From Falciphora oryzae (taxonomy: Eukaryota; Ascomycota; Sordariomycetes; Magnaporthales; Magnaporthaceae), in the NCBI GenBank assembly GCA_000733355.1, contig JNVV01000005.1, forward strand, positions 1,390,269 to 1,453,183: a stretch of 62,915 bases of DNA, read 5' to 3'. Position numbers and translations under genes: made by a program. Positions 1-11,564 of this stretch are shown here, piece after piece (within the stretch, counting starts at the first letter, position 1; every line of letters starts with the position of its first letter). The notes under the pieces are model-generated. The model did not search any database. It saw only the letters and a program-made list of their open reading frames with translations, and was not told where the DNA came from.

Positions 1-249
1 CTCAACGCCGGCCCGGGAGGTCTCTACGGCGCCTTCAGCGTCTGCGCCGCCTCCGGAGGAGTTTATTATCCTTTTGCGAGCCCCTAGCCCCCTTTGTAGC
101 CCTAGATAGACGACCTCAACGCCGTGGCCCTGTACTTTTCCTATGTAATTTAGCGGTTCAACACCGCGTTTTTATTAATTTACCGCTTATTTGCACTTGG
201 CGATAACTTCAATTTGATCCTTTGGTTCGCCTTTTTATTTGCTTGCTTT
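1..249. other. No gene seen
   Basis: I see no supportable coding region, RNA gene or repeat boundary in this left edge. It ends where homology to a MITE found further right begins. Confidence 0.4.
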
Positions 250-370
250 GAGCCGTGCATTGAAGCCCATGTTCGTTTGGGTGCGTGCACCATAGAAAAT
301 TACATGGGGGCCGATACCGGGGTGGAGTGTGTGCCAATAGCAAAAAGGGGGTGTTCCCGGATAGAGCCTC
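250..370. repeat. Degenerate 3' fragment of the hAT-like MITE
   Basis: This stretch matches the last ~110 bp of the intact MITE at 6008-6434. Shared words include the block beginning GCCCATGTTCGTTTGGGTGC and the terminal GAGCCTC at 364-370. It has many substitutions and lacks the left half, so it is an old truncated copy. Its presence shows the element is a family in this genome. Confidence 0.8.
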
Positions 371-3300
371 TTCTGGAAAGCACATCGAAGACCGACGCAG
401 CCCCTCAGCTCCTGGTCTCCCCAAGACCCAAGACCAAGCTAGTGAGACAGTCCAGTCCAGACTGCTCCCGTGCATCAGCCCCATACGCAAGAGCAAGACC
501 AGGCCGTAAACGCGCGACTCCCACGGAGCGCAGTACCTGACCGTGCGCGCACGCTTCGAGGAGGAGTCCAAGGCCCGGCCGCCCGCACACCCGTTAAGCA
601 AGAGCGCAAGACTCGGCCACGCGCGCCTAGCCCAAGACCGGACGGCGCGCACACGCTTGCAGCGGGAGCACGGGATTTACCTGCAGCCTGACATCCCACC
701 CATGAACGCCACGTCTACTCCTCGGCAATGGACAGCTTCCCGACGCCGTCTCTTTCTGGCCACTACCGCCGTCCGCCAGGGCACGGCCGCGCCGATCCTC
801 GTTGCGCCTGGATTTGTCTGCGGTGCCGTCGGTGAGGGGGCCTGCTAGATCAAGATTCCCTTGCACTCTCTCTCACGTCTTCCGCATTACAAACAGGAAT
901 GCCCTTCCCAAATGTCCGCCACATCGTCCTTCGATGGGCAGGGTGCCGGCCAGGACTACGACGACGAGGACACGCCAACGCCAGGGCGCCGAACAGCACG
1001 GTGCCGACCAGCCGGGAGCCGAAGGGCAGGGCGCTGGAGAGAGACCACTTCGACCAGTACTACGCCAAGTGTGACTCTGAGGAGGACTGGGCCTTTGAGC
1101 AGAGCAACAAAGAGCACCGCGCCGAGAAGCGTATTGGGGAAGAGCAGGTTGCCGAGGAGCAAGTCACCAACGGGAGGTTGGATGTGGGGGGCCTCGTCAG
1201 CAGGACGACACCGACAGCGACACAGGTGAAAGGCCCGCCAACGAGCAAGGCGATGCCCGAGTCATCTACACTCTCGGCCTACCGAGTATCAGGCACATAT
1301 GCCAGTGGCGGCGTGAAGGGCCAGGGCCGGGCCGAGGGTTGGGACCCATGACCTAGGGGCTCGCTGCTATCGTTGGCGGTGGCAGCATCGCGTCACACGT
1401 ACAGCTACACTGCATCCCACGGAGCTTAGTTTCGGCCCAGTACCAGCTGGTATTGCGACACTGGTGCAAAACTGAACGGTACAAGAATGAGCGGAAAGTT
1501 CCAAACAGCGTTAAAACATTATGCACTGCGTTGCCATAACCTCATTCCTATAGTATCGTAGTACCCCGAAATATAAAAATATATAGGCAAATTCCAAGCC
1601 AAGCATAAACTCAAACCAAACACATTCATCCACCCAGCAGTAGCCCGACCCGGAAATGGGCCTTGAAGCCTCAACGCTGCCCAAAGGTCGGGATCAGCTA
1701 AGGCAGAAAAGGGAACGGCGCGGCGCTCTGGTGAGAGGTTGGCTGGATTAGGGCCCGCGACTGTACCGATGGTGAACAAGCCCATGAGTGTGGTGATTTT
1801 ATTGTGCTGCATCCTGACGGCGGTTGTCGGATGGGCTGGATGCAGCAAAGATAGGGGGAACAGAAATGCGAAGGAAAAGAGAAAATAGAATGGCAAGGAA
1901 AAAGAACCAAACCAAAGGACGACAGAAGCCAAAAACCCAAGGCAACGGCGCAAGGAGAGGAGGTAAAGGAAAAGAAAAGAGAAGGAAACGAGGCATGCAA
2001 ACCCGCCGAATGGGATGGGGAGAAAGACGGCAGCAGAAGTGTTGGAGAGGCGGGAGGCCCTCTTCACACACAAGATGACAAGGCCATCTCAGAAAGAGTG
2101 TCGCGCGTGTTGTGTGGGAGCCCAGTCCCGGGCGGGCATCCATGGCCAGCGCAGAGTCACGTGGCAAGCGGACGCTGTTGAGAGCATTCCATGCCAGGCG
2201 GCTAGTCACCTTTGGCACCTCCCTGGTGCCGTCGCGGAGACGCCAAATACGATCGACGCCCACGCCCGCACCCGACGAACCGTGTTTGGCGGCATTGCTT
2301 GGCGAAGCACGCGGCGGGCGCTGCCTGGTGCTCCTAGATACAGCAACGGAGGAGCGAGGAAACAGGCACTGAGATGGACTGCGAGCCCATTCGGACAGGT
2401 CTTCTTTCGTGCTCGGGCGCCCAAAAAAAGCCATTTGCTCTGGGACCTCCTCAGGAGGCAAGTCGGAAGCAGCGCCGACGCCCGGCAGTTGCCGGCCGTC
2501 AACAGAGGACCCTTGCCTCACGTACACCGGCGGGGATTTTCTAATCCGCTCGGCCGTCAAACCTGGTTGAGCCGAGTTGCGCTTGCAGTGGGCGGAAGGC
2601 GCCGGCGCGGTGCCATCTTGGTGGGGATAGGACCGGCCACCTCTCGAGAGCCTACCTGCTACTCAAACATGTTTAGCAAGCTTCGAGGGGAAGGGGCGAG
2701 GTGCAGATAGCCTACTCTCGGCCTGCGGATGAGGCTGTCCTGGTAGAAATGCCGTTGGCTCACGCGAGGTGGTGTACGAGCTAGACCGGCCGATGACAGG
2801 AAGCTTGATTCTGTGGGCGGCAGAAGAGGTCTTGATGATAAACAAGTGCTTGATGATCGGGCCCGTATGTGTGGGCAATGAAGGGACCGGTCTTTTGGCC
2901 AGTTGACAAAAGGAACAGTCAGAGAAGACAGCTCCTGGACGATCGGGTCTGGCCCTTGGGGACAAACTGGAAGGAGCAGCGGATGTGAGACATAGGTGGG
3001 TGGGGTGCCCAAGCTAGCACGCGCGGCTGCAGGAAATGACTCGAGTTGCTTCTGGGCTGTCTGAATTCGAGGCTCATTTTTTGACCCAGCAAGACTGGCA
3101 GAAAAGGCGGCCCCCACGACAAAGACCGCACGCACAACGGCTCTGGCGTATTCTACCCATTCTCACCAAGCCTCTCTTGTCCCAGAACCTTTATTTTGTG
3201 CAGTCAGAAGGTTTGCCCACTTGAACCGGAGCCTGGTGGTAAGGAGTACCGGGCACTCACCTCCTGCAACGCCCTCGAAGGAAGCTAAACTGATGATTCA

Positions 3301-4520
3301 GCTCCAGGAGTCTACCCAGATTCAAGCCTCCCCAGCGATGCCGACCTCGGCGACAACCACCCTGCTCAGAATATCAAGACTGGCCAAGTAGGCGCCGAAG
3401 CCTTTGGCAGTCCAGCTCCTCGGCTCGACCTCAACCAGCAAGTCCACTCCGTACACCGAGAGCGGTCTGCTATCTCCGCCCACTGAGGCTGCACTCCGAG
3501 GAGAAGACAGCCGCAGACTTCAAGTTCCTGATCTAGAGCTACAAGTCAACGCTGAACCTCGCCCTCTTATTCACATCCATGCATGGCAACGCAGCCACAC
3601 CAACTTGTCCCACGGGAGCCAAAGTCGATGGTCGAGCCTGGCCGGCTTTGCTGCTCCCGCCCAAGGCGCACCACCCGGCGCCGACGCAACAAGCTAGCTT
3701 CGGGGCGGTGCTATCCCTTACGGCCAATGCGGGAAAAAATGCGGTTCCTGCGCTCCGGCCGTTGCCCCACGTGTACGGCATCAGTTTGCAAAAACCTGGA
3801 CGCGCTGCAGGTGGCCCTCGATAGCCCCACGCGAAGGCGTTCCAGGGACGTCAAATCAATGCTAAAACCGATGGCTTGCATCTAATGCGGAGAGTGGTGA
3901 TTCGGTCCCGGCCACAGGAAGATCGACGCGCGTCCGAGAAGGAGCCACGTTGCACAAGCCTGTCTGTGACAAGAAGAGTATTTATTTTGGCTTCGGAGAA
4001 GCTTGGGGTTCATCCGTCAACGCCGGAGGGGGCATCATTGGGCCGTAATGCGGGAATCATGACCGCCAAAAGCCAATCGCCACAAGCCTCATTCCTCTGT
4101 CGCATTCTATCCGTGTGAAACTCCTCCACCCCCCTTTTGTGCTGGATATCTCGGCCGAGCGCGTGGCATCATTTTTGCGCCTCACGCACGTCAAACCACT
4201 GGCCATCTGATAAGTGCCCGGACAGACACCTTCCAAATTGGCGCATGAGGGGTTGATAAAACGCGCTAGGGGAGGCAATTCGATACTGTTGGTGGCGCTT
4301 GGCCTGCCCGGACGTTAGCTTTATGCATCACGGCCCAAGAATCCGTGTCAGGATAAACAGGTATCACAAGGGAGGCGAAGCATGGATACCTTTAGGGATC
4401 GGAGCGGAGCGAACGTTAGGATCCTGTCGCGAAAGCTCGGTAAGGGTCCCGGATGCTGGGGAACGTTCCAGCGCTCCTGGCGGCTCCGGAGGGAAACCGG
4501 CGATCTACCATCGCGCATTC
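371..4520. other. Gene-poor region, no supported gene
   Basis: Several open frames of 80-250 codons exist, but none shows a recognisable domain, convincing start or splice structure. Frames at 900-1350 (+) and 1799-2560 (-) are the longest; the second ends in a hydrophobic run read from a pyrimidine-rich tract and looks like chance. The region most likely holds decayed sequence. Confidence 0.4.
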
Positions 4521-4523
4521 GTG

Positions 4524-4533
4524 TATATAAAAG
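4524..4533 (+). promoter_or_regulatory. TATA box of the DUF3176 gene
   Basis: TATATAAAAG lies about 260 bp before the chosen ATG at 4791, a usual distance for a fungal core promoter with a leader. Confidence 0.5.
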
Positions 4534-6007
4534 CATAGTGTGCTCTCCCCCTCTAGAGCACGCCTTTCAGAGACAGACCAGTGCACACTAGGTCTCCTAC
4601 ATGCCTTCTCCTTTGCAGTAAGAAGCCCGAGGGCACGAGGGCCGACGTCATTAAAGATTGAAGCGAAATCCCTGGCAGGCCTTTGAGCCTTTCTTCTCTC
4701 CATCCTCAAGCCTTCTTTAGGAGGTTACCATCCAAATTGAAGCGCCACCCAAACACCCACACACCAAGCCTCTATTACAACACCCCGATAATGAGCGACA
4801 TTGCGCCCCCCCTCGGCGCCGGTCCATCAACGACCCACCTACAACCACCTGCATCGAGGATCGTGCAGGGTGGCCTTCCTTCCAAGCACGGCGATGTGCC
4901 GCCGATAGCTTCGTCTGCCGACGTCGCCAACCCGCGCAGCCCTCCGCGCCAAGAAGACGGCAACCATGCACCCGGAATTGCCCGGGTGCACTCCGCAGCC
5001 TCTGGTGCGGATTCTTACGATTCCCAGCATGACACCAGCACCGTTGGGTCTACAACGCTGCCCCCCGGGGATGCGGATCATACCAGCTTCCCAATCTTAA
5101 GCCCCTGGGCCTGGGAGCTGTTCCTTCTCGCCTCCGCCGCCGCTTTGCTGTCGTGCATCGTCGCCGTCCTGGTGTCGTACGACCGGGAGCCTGTACCGCG
5201 GTGGCCTTTCAGCATCAACCTGAACACCCTCGTGGCTCTTCTATCCACTGTAATGCGCGCAGTTTTGGTCGCCGCCGTGGCGGAGGTCCTGGGCCAAGCG
5301 CGGTGGTTTTGGTTCACGGGAAAAGCGCGGCCGCTGCAAAACCTGCACTATTTCGATAACGGCAGCCGGGGCGTTTTTGGCTCTCTTCGCCTATTCTGGA
5401 TGGTGCTCCGGAGCGACGCGTTGACCGCGGCCGGGGGGCTAGGTTTGGCCGGGTCCATCTTCATCGTTTTCAGCAACGTGGTTGGCCCCTTCACGCAGCA
5501 GGCTATCAGAACGGTGCCTCGCATGCAGCAGGTACCGGGACGGGCTTCGCTACCCGTTGCTTATTACGTGCCTGGGTTAAGCGGGTATACCTACGCCAAT
5601 CCCAATGGGAGTAACCCCGACCCTGCGGTCGACTTGAAAGCGTCCATGGTCAACGGGCTATTGGACCCGAACAGCAAAGATTCGCTTATCGTCGCAAGTT
5701 GCCAAACGGGTAATTGCACTTTTACCAGTAGCGGAGGCGGCGGGGTTACGCACTCATCTATCGGCATATGCAGTTACTGCGTCGACAGCACCGGTTCCGC
5801 AGTTAAGGTATCTAAGGCTTCAGGGTCTAGATCTGCGTTACGCCGCGATGATTCCGATGAGGCGGCTGCGGTGGCGGCCTTCCAAGCGTCGGACGTTCCG
5901 TTCAATACCAGCGTTCCGCTCAACGTTAGCGATGTGTCCCCATCGAAACTGGAGGAGCTAGGCATTAGTTTTGGTGGCAGTTCTCAAGTCATACGCCCGT
6001 TATTAAA

Positions 6008-6434
6008 GAGGCTCTTCCGGGCCACCCACCCTTTTTGCTCGTTCACCCACCCAACCCACTTTTTTGGCCCGTGCAACGCCTGTGCGTTCCGGTTTCGCTG
6101 CCCACCCAATTTAGCCTGCAAAAGCAACTTTTGACCATTGTTGATCCATTCAATCACGAAAATAACAACGTGCACGCCGGCATCATGAACGAAAACGAGG
6201 TTATCGTCATCTCTAGCGACGATTCCGACGAGGCTCCCGACGAGGCGGTCCCAGCCGCGGCCGGTCCCACGCACTGGAACGGCCTCCCCTGGCGCGCCGA
6301 GCCTACCAACGCCCTCTCTGCATTAAAGCCCATGTTCGTTTGGGTGCGTGCGCCACCAAAAGGTCCATGCGGCCCGATATCGGTGCGGGGGGTGGGTGAA
6401 CGAGCAAAAAGGGTGGGTGTCCCGGAAGAGCCTC
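6008..6434. mobile_element. hAT-like MITE inserted in the DUF3176 exon
   Basis: The 427-bp element begins GAGGCTCTTCCGGG and ends with its reverse complement. The terminal inverted repeats extend 44 bp with one mismatch. The 8-bp direct repeat TTATTAAA flanks it at 6000-6007 and 6435-6442. An 8-bp target duplication and short size without transposase fit a non-autonomous hAT-type MITE; the ends lack the classic CAG start, so the superfamily is inferred. A 4-bp ATTA duplication with slightly longer repeats is an alternative reading. Perfect duplications indicate recent movement. Confidence 0.9.
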
Positions 6435-6520
6435 TTATTAAAGGATGGCGCTCCTTGGATGAGCGTTCTCGCTGGAGCGGACAATGCCAGTGTCGCAAGC
6501 ATACCAGCAGACATCGCTAG
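6185..6520 (+). other. Short acidic ORF inside the MITE
   Basis: An ATG at 6185 opens a 111-codon frame that runs out of the element into the host gene in another frame. Its start carries VIVISSDDSDE, a hydrophobic core followed by serine/acidic residues, as in SUMO-interacting motifs. It could be a leftover N-terminus from the parent transposon or captured host sequence. Expression is unproven. Confidence 0.3.
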
Positions 6521-7771
6521 CGCGTCTCTGGTCAACATCAGTATTCTCGCCTTAACTGATGCGCCATGCTTGGATTCACAATCGGGACGAAAATGCCCAC
6601 GCGGAGTCGGTTTGTACTTCATCAACAACAACCAGCAAATTGACGCGGGTTATAAAACGGACGTGGTGGCCGTATCCTGCAGCATCTATGCTTGCCTTAA
6701 AAGCTACTCGGCAAAAGTTAGCTCCGGCGTTTTAAAAGAAAGTGTCGTTTCCACCGCGCCGGCAAGCATGCCCGGGCAGTCGGGCGATTACACGGCACTG
6801 CGGGACCCTTGCACCATGCCCGACGGGAACGTCTACACTCGTGCAAACATTAGCACAGTCCCCCCCGCGCCGAATCGACTGTTTCATAGCGTCCCGGGAG
6901 CCGATAAAGTTCAAGCGCCATCTGAATGCCTCTACCGGTTTAATGGCAGCTATGCCGAAGCTGTGGCGAGATTTATGCGTTTAACCTTATTTGGGAACGA
7001 AACCAAAGAGTCCGATTGCGTTTCGGTTTTTTCGAAAACCTTAAGTATGCCTCAAGGGAATAGCTCGTTTTCCTCGCAAGATAAAAAAGGGTTGGAAACC
7101 CAATGCACCGAGCGTTGGTGGCTTTCGCCGCTGTGGAACGGCGGCAATGCCAGCTTTACATCCATTAATCACACCATGAACAACTTCGCCACAGCTGTAA
7201 CGAACCGCTTTCGAATCACCGGAAGCGGCCCGTACGAGGACCGGATTAAAGATCCCAAAGCTGCCTCCGTCCAGGGCGACGTTTGGGAATCGACCATTTG
7301 CATCGAGCTCGATTGGCCCTGGCTGCTCCTCCCCGGTTGCCTTATAGCCGCTGCCGCAATCATGCTCGCTTTTACCGTCAAAAGGAGCTATGAGGATAAA
7401 ACCTGGCCGGTTTGGAAGGGGAGCGTCTTGCCCCTGGTGCTGTACGGGCAAGTACGTGGCAGGGCGGAAACCAGCGGGGTCACGGGCGATGGCGACGCAG
7501 AAAGCAAAAGCTTACTAGGCGAGGGAGGAAAACGTGACGCGCACCGAGAATTCACGGAACTTCTGGACCTGAAAGGCTTGGAGACCAAGGCGGGACGGAC
7601 GATCGTTAGATTTCGTCGTGGGGAGCCGGGCCCTGGGTTTACAACTGACGGATAAGCTTCGGGCGTTGGGAGTGTCGGGGGCGTCGTGGCCCATGAGGCC
7701 CTTTATCACAAAGGAGGTGGATACCTCTTGGAAACAGGAACGTGGCGAGCCTCCGATCAAGTGTCGTGGAG

Positions 7772-7963
7772 CTCGCCGGCGTCACGGATGCTCGGTAGTG
7801 GTTACAGAGCATTCGACGTGCCCGATGGAAGGACACCTACACGTCCTGCGCAATCGTGTATATAGAGCGGAAGGTCTCCTCCCTTTAAGACGACTCCTTT
7901 GTTCCTTAGAGAAATAAACTAACGCAATAAGCCGGGCTGCTGCATGCGCTCTACTTTGCAATA
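7772..7963 (+). repeat. LTR-like repeat, copy 1
   Basis: This segment shares an ordered series of blocks with 27094-27262 on the opposite strand: CTCGCCGGCGTCACGG, a GTATATAG TATA motif, GGTCTCCT, and CTACTTTGCAATA. Spacing between the TATA block and the last block is nearly equal in both copies (about 108 bp). A TATA box followed by a conserved R/U5-like part suggests a retroelement LTR. The outer ends and target duplications could not be fixed. Confidence 0.55.
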
Positions 7964-8038
7964 CCCTTAGATAGGGACTGGGGTGTCGAGCTCGACGGAT
8001 GTGCCAGAGCTGATCGGCTGCTAGATAGTGGTGGTGGC

Positions 8039-8271
8039 TGTTGGTAGGAGTGTTACTCCTGTAGGCTCGGAGATCTCCTAAAGGAAAGAACAAAGATCTA
8101 TAGATCTGGAAAGGTGTCTGTATTGATGCATGAAGGGGAAGGAATCTAGTTACAGGAAAGGGATCGCAAGATCCCCTTTTGTAGGCTCGTGGGAGCGCAC
8201 GGCCCGTAGGTCTGCTGCTCCACGGGCGTGGGCCCTTCCTGGATGCACGCGCTAGATCACGTGGATCAACA
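8039..8271 (-). mobile_element. Solo LTR (family A), minus orientation
   Basis: The 233-bp unit has ends TGTTG...CAACA and is flanked by a perfect 5-bp duplication, GTGGC, at 8034-8038 and 8272-8276. Read on the minus strand it ends in GGAGATCTCCGAGCC followed by a small hairpin and CTCCTACCAACA. The same 3' structure ends the solo LTR at 34871-35124. No internal retrotransposon genes remain, so it is a product of LTR-LTR recombination. Confidence 0.85.
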
Positions 8272-8429
8272 GTGGCAGCAATTTTTATTTCGCCGTGTCG
8301 TCGTCGGGACCGGCAAGGAGTACAACTCTACATGTAGCGGAGATGAACCAGCGGCAGATTTTTATTTTATTTTTTGTCATGCTACAACATCTCGCCCGGC
8401 TGCCCTTCGGGTGATATAACCCCGCTTAA

Positions 8430-9170
8430 ACCCCGGTCTTCGTCTCATCGGGGTTGGCCTGTGGCGGCTCGACGCTTTTCTCCTGAGCCACGACAGCACT
8501 GAGCAAAACCTCGAGGTTGTTCACGCCTTCCATCTGCCCTTCGACACCCTGACGTGCCCACGCACGTCGTCTAGCGCGTCCATCTCAATCAGATTGATCA
8601 CACCGTGCCCGATCGGATTGCAAACCCGCCTTGTCGGACAACATGGCAGACAAGGGCATCCTCTGGCACAGTGTCGGGCCAGGCGGGCCGCCGTCGTAGC
8701 TGGAGTCGGACACGCGGACCACGGCAGAAGCAACGTCGCTGTCGCGCAGGGTAATGAGGGCGCGCTATAGAGCAATGCCAACGGGCCCTCGGGGGCGACC
8801 AGAGCTCCTGGACTGAGAGCAGGCTGTGGAACCTCGTGTCCCGGATGAGCGGTGACACGAGGGTAGGAATCCCGCTGCACTCAACAAGACGCTGCGTCGG
8901 CGTGAACGCTGGGCCAGGCAAGCCCAAGGACCAGCCGGTCTGGTTGCAAAGCAGGGCCTGACGGGGTGTGGTCCGTCCCGGCGCAGCTTGCGTGGTTTTC
9001 GGGGCCTGTGGCCATCTTGCGCGCGTGGTGGTCCGCCCTGGATGCCCGGAAATCGGTGGTGCACGGATTTTCGAAGCGGTCTGCTGGAGCGCCCGCCAAG
9101 ACCAGTGTCTCTCTGGGCGCTGAACACGCGCCGGCCATGGACGACTCCTTTTAGTCTTTCGCGCAAGCAA
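8430..9170 (-). pseudogene. Decayed coding relic, family unknown
   Basis: Protein-like segments appear in alternating minus-strand frames, for example a helical stretch with NNLEVLLSAVVAQE just before a stop near 8427, and other pieces upstream that need frameshifts to connect. No single frame spans the region and I recognise no domain. It is best read as an old pseudogene; chance open frames in GC-rich DNA are the alternative. Confidence 0.3.
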
Positions 9171-11564
9171 ACATGCCTAAGGACAGAGAAATGTGCCTGT
9201 ATCCCATAGTTTTATCGGTGTGCGATCTTGGCCATGGCTGAGAGCAAGCGCGCGCGCACTTCTTTCGGTCGATCACTCACCACGCCTTTTGGGGCCATAT
9301 GGCCTGGTCCGTCGGCGTGAAGGGGGCTGCTCTCCGCCCTCTCCTTTTTGGCATTCGCCCGCAGGTGGGGGGTAGTCCCAGGGGTATAACTTACGGCACG
9401 TCAAGGACGTGCCCAACTGCGCAAGACTCAAGACACCCGTGACATTGGGCGATGCGATCCGGGGCCTGGGTAGAACAGAAAGACACCAATAACGAGCCTT
9501 GAACTCATTTATTTTTGCAAGTCACAAACACAACGCCTGCTCCTATTTCTGATCCCGCCTCCCTTCGTCTTGTCGCCTTCGCCGAGCCCGCCAGCCTTTG
9601 CGCTGGTAGCAGGCCAAATGGCAGATGGGGTCGCCCCCACCACCGATCTCTCCGACATCGTACATGAAGACCTCTGGCTAGAGGTCTTGCCTCGCTGACG
9701 GAGTGTGTATTATTGCGTGTCAACCATTCGATCGTGGCTAAAAGGGACCTTGTGGCCGCTGTCTTTGAGGCCTGTGGCTTGCCCTGTCGGTGGGCGCGTG
9801 AGCGCATGCCAGATCGTCAGGTTCGGGCCGCTGGCGGTGTGCCAGTGATGACTATCGGGCTCCGAAGGCTACCCGTCCAAAGGCCTCTCAGGCCTCTGGC
9901 GGTGTTCTCTGCCCCGCTCGCTGGGCCGCGCTCCAGGTCGGCCATCTCGTAGGCCTCGCCGCCCTCGGCCTCGGCGGCCGGCATGCGGACCACGATGGGT
10001 CGCCGCAGGAATTTCGGCACCTTGAAGATGTTCCTGGGCCAGACGCAGATGGCCATCCTGGCCAGGAGCCTTTGGAGGCAAGGGAGGCAGCTGAGGAGGA
10101 AGTTGCAAGCCATCTTTGCCGTTGTCTGTGGGGTGAATGGGCTTATTTGTACTTGGGTCTTGTCTTTCTCGTGTAGTAAACCGGAGGCGCGTAAAGTCAG
10201 GTAGGTACTAATGATACGCCAGGTATGATTAGCCACAGTCTACGGATGGACAGAGAATGGATGGATGGAAGTTGATCAGAAAAAGAACTTACGGAGAGAC
10301 CAGGAGGCTGGATGACCGAGATACTCTGGGGCTTCTTCTGCGGCATAGACGGCTCCAGAAGATATGTTATTAGCGGTAGGGGAGGTCAGGGTGCGCCTTC
10401 CTAACGCGGCATCCGCATTCTATTGCAGTATATTCAATCTCTCATATGAGTTGACCCTTGCCACTGGACATTTGCTCTAGGCGTCCCGGTCATCAAAACT
10501 TCATAGCGGCCCAGGCCCAGTAGCTCGACTTTGCGTTCACCTCCCCAAGGTCGTTACTCCGCACGCCACCTCCAGTATGTGCGTCTTCAAGGTTGAGGTC
10601 CAGCCGGTCTTCATTTCTCAAAGTCATCCACCACGTCCTGTAGCCGGCCAGGGCAGGGATAAGGCGGATTCTCAGAGTCCTGCTTCGAAACGATCGACCG
10701 CGACCTACGATCAAGCTACCTGGACCTGGTAGGAACCGTAAACAGAACGGGACCGCTTTCTTTTGCCCTCTCTCAGCCTCCTCGCACACAGAGCAGGGTG
10801 CGCCTCGGCGACTTGGGCCTGGACCTTGACCTCCAACATCATCTTCTCGGCAACGACCAGACGACATGCACCGATCCGGTTGCCCATGTGCTGGCATTAC
10901 ACTGATGCTACTACTCGTCAACTACATAGGTAGGTAGGGGGTACCTAGGGCCTCCCGAAGACGTACCCCAACCCGTCCTCCCTAGGCCGTAGGCTGCTCT
11001 TGCCGGTCAGAGGTCACCCCGCTTACACTATTTCCGGCTTTCCGCGCCAGATAATGGAGGTTTACATTGCGGCTCTTTCCCGACAAGTTCAGAGGACACC
11101 TCGAGACATAACCAGCTTCCTCCGCGAGTCCCGCTTCGTGTAGTACACACTGTCCGATTCCGAAAGAACCGACGGCCTCTGATTACCCCTCCGCTCCGCC
11201 CGGCTCAAGACCACGTTGACCAAGGCGTGGTACTGTATGTCCACTCCTACCGAGCCAGGCAGCCGAGTCCAACAAGCTTCGGCGCAAGCGAGGGTCCGAT
11301 ACACGCGACTACCGACGCCGGCAACAGCCACCCCTCGATCCAGACATAAAGCTAGACGACCAGGACACAGCGGTCCGCTCGGCTACAGCTTCGTCGTGGC
11401 AAGCTCCTCTCTGGATCACCCTCGGGCGCTAAAGATGGGGCTTGCCACGGCACCTCATCTGGTTCAGGCCACGCTTGATGGCTTCCTTTTCACATCATCC
11501 TATCCAAGAAACCATATTTCAGCACTCTCCATCTCTAGGCCCTTGTCCTGTGAGCCTCCCCCGT
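9171..11564. other. Mostly non-coding, no firm gene
   Basis: Apart from the small minus-strand frame at 9817-10113 I find nothing firm. A 142-codon minus frame at 10493-10921 has mixed composition and no recognisable motif. Confidence 0.35.
9817..10113 (-). CDS. Small hypothetical protein
   Basis: A 98-codon frame starts MACNFLLSCLPCLQRL and continues with a basic, hydrophobic half and an acidic Ala/Gly-rich half. The cysteine-containing amphipathic N-terminus could be a membrane anchor rather than a signal peptide. An in-frame upstream Met at 10236 exists, but the internal one fits better. No family is recognised and nothing nearby supports expression. Confidence 0.25.
   Translation of the reverse strand: MACNFLLSCLPCLQRLLARMAICVWPRNIFKVPKFLRRPIVVRMPAAEAEGGEAYEMADLERGPASGAENTARGLRGLWTGSLRSPIVITGTPPAART

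Larger units (their letters stand above)
4791..7655 (+). pseudogene. DUF3176 membrane protein gene, split by a MITE
   Basis: The two flanks encode one fungal DUF3176-type membrane protein of unknown function. The N-terminal ~100 residues are Pro/Ser-rich and probably disordered. Hydrophobic segments follow at about residues 107-129, 150-175 and 215-235, including the family-typical WELFLL and RWFWF stretches. A long extracellular part with several N-glycosylation sequons comes next, then a last membrane helix near 696-717 and a short cytosolic tail. The ATG at 4791 is chosen because it heads the domain and follows an AC-rich leader. A 427-bp element plus its duplicated target interrupts codon ~406. 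Without the element and one target copy the two halves join in frame as 810 codons. With it, translation stops at the TGA at 6132-6134, giving a truncated ~447-residue protein. The rest of the gene shows no lesion, so the break looks recent. Confidence 0.85.

Noticed and set aside
1799..2560. 253-codon minus frame with a hydrophobic C-terminus
   Set aside because: The hydrophobic end comes from a purine/pyrimidine-biased tract; no start context, domain or splice signals.
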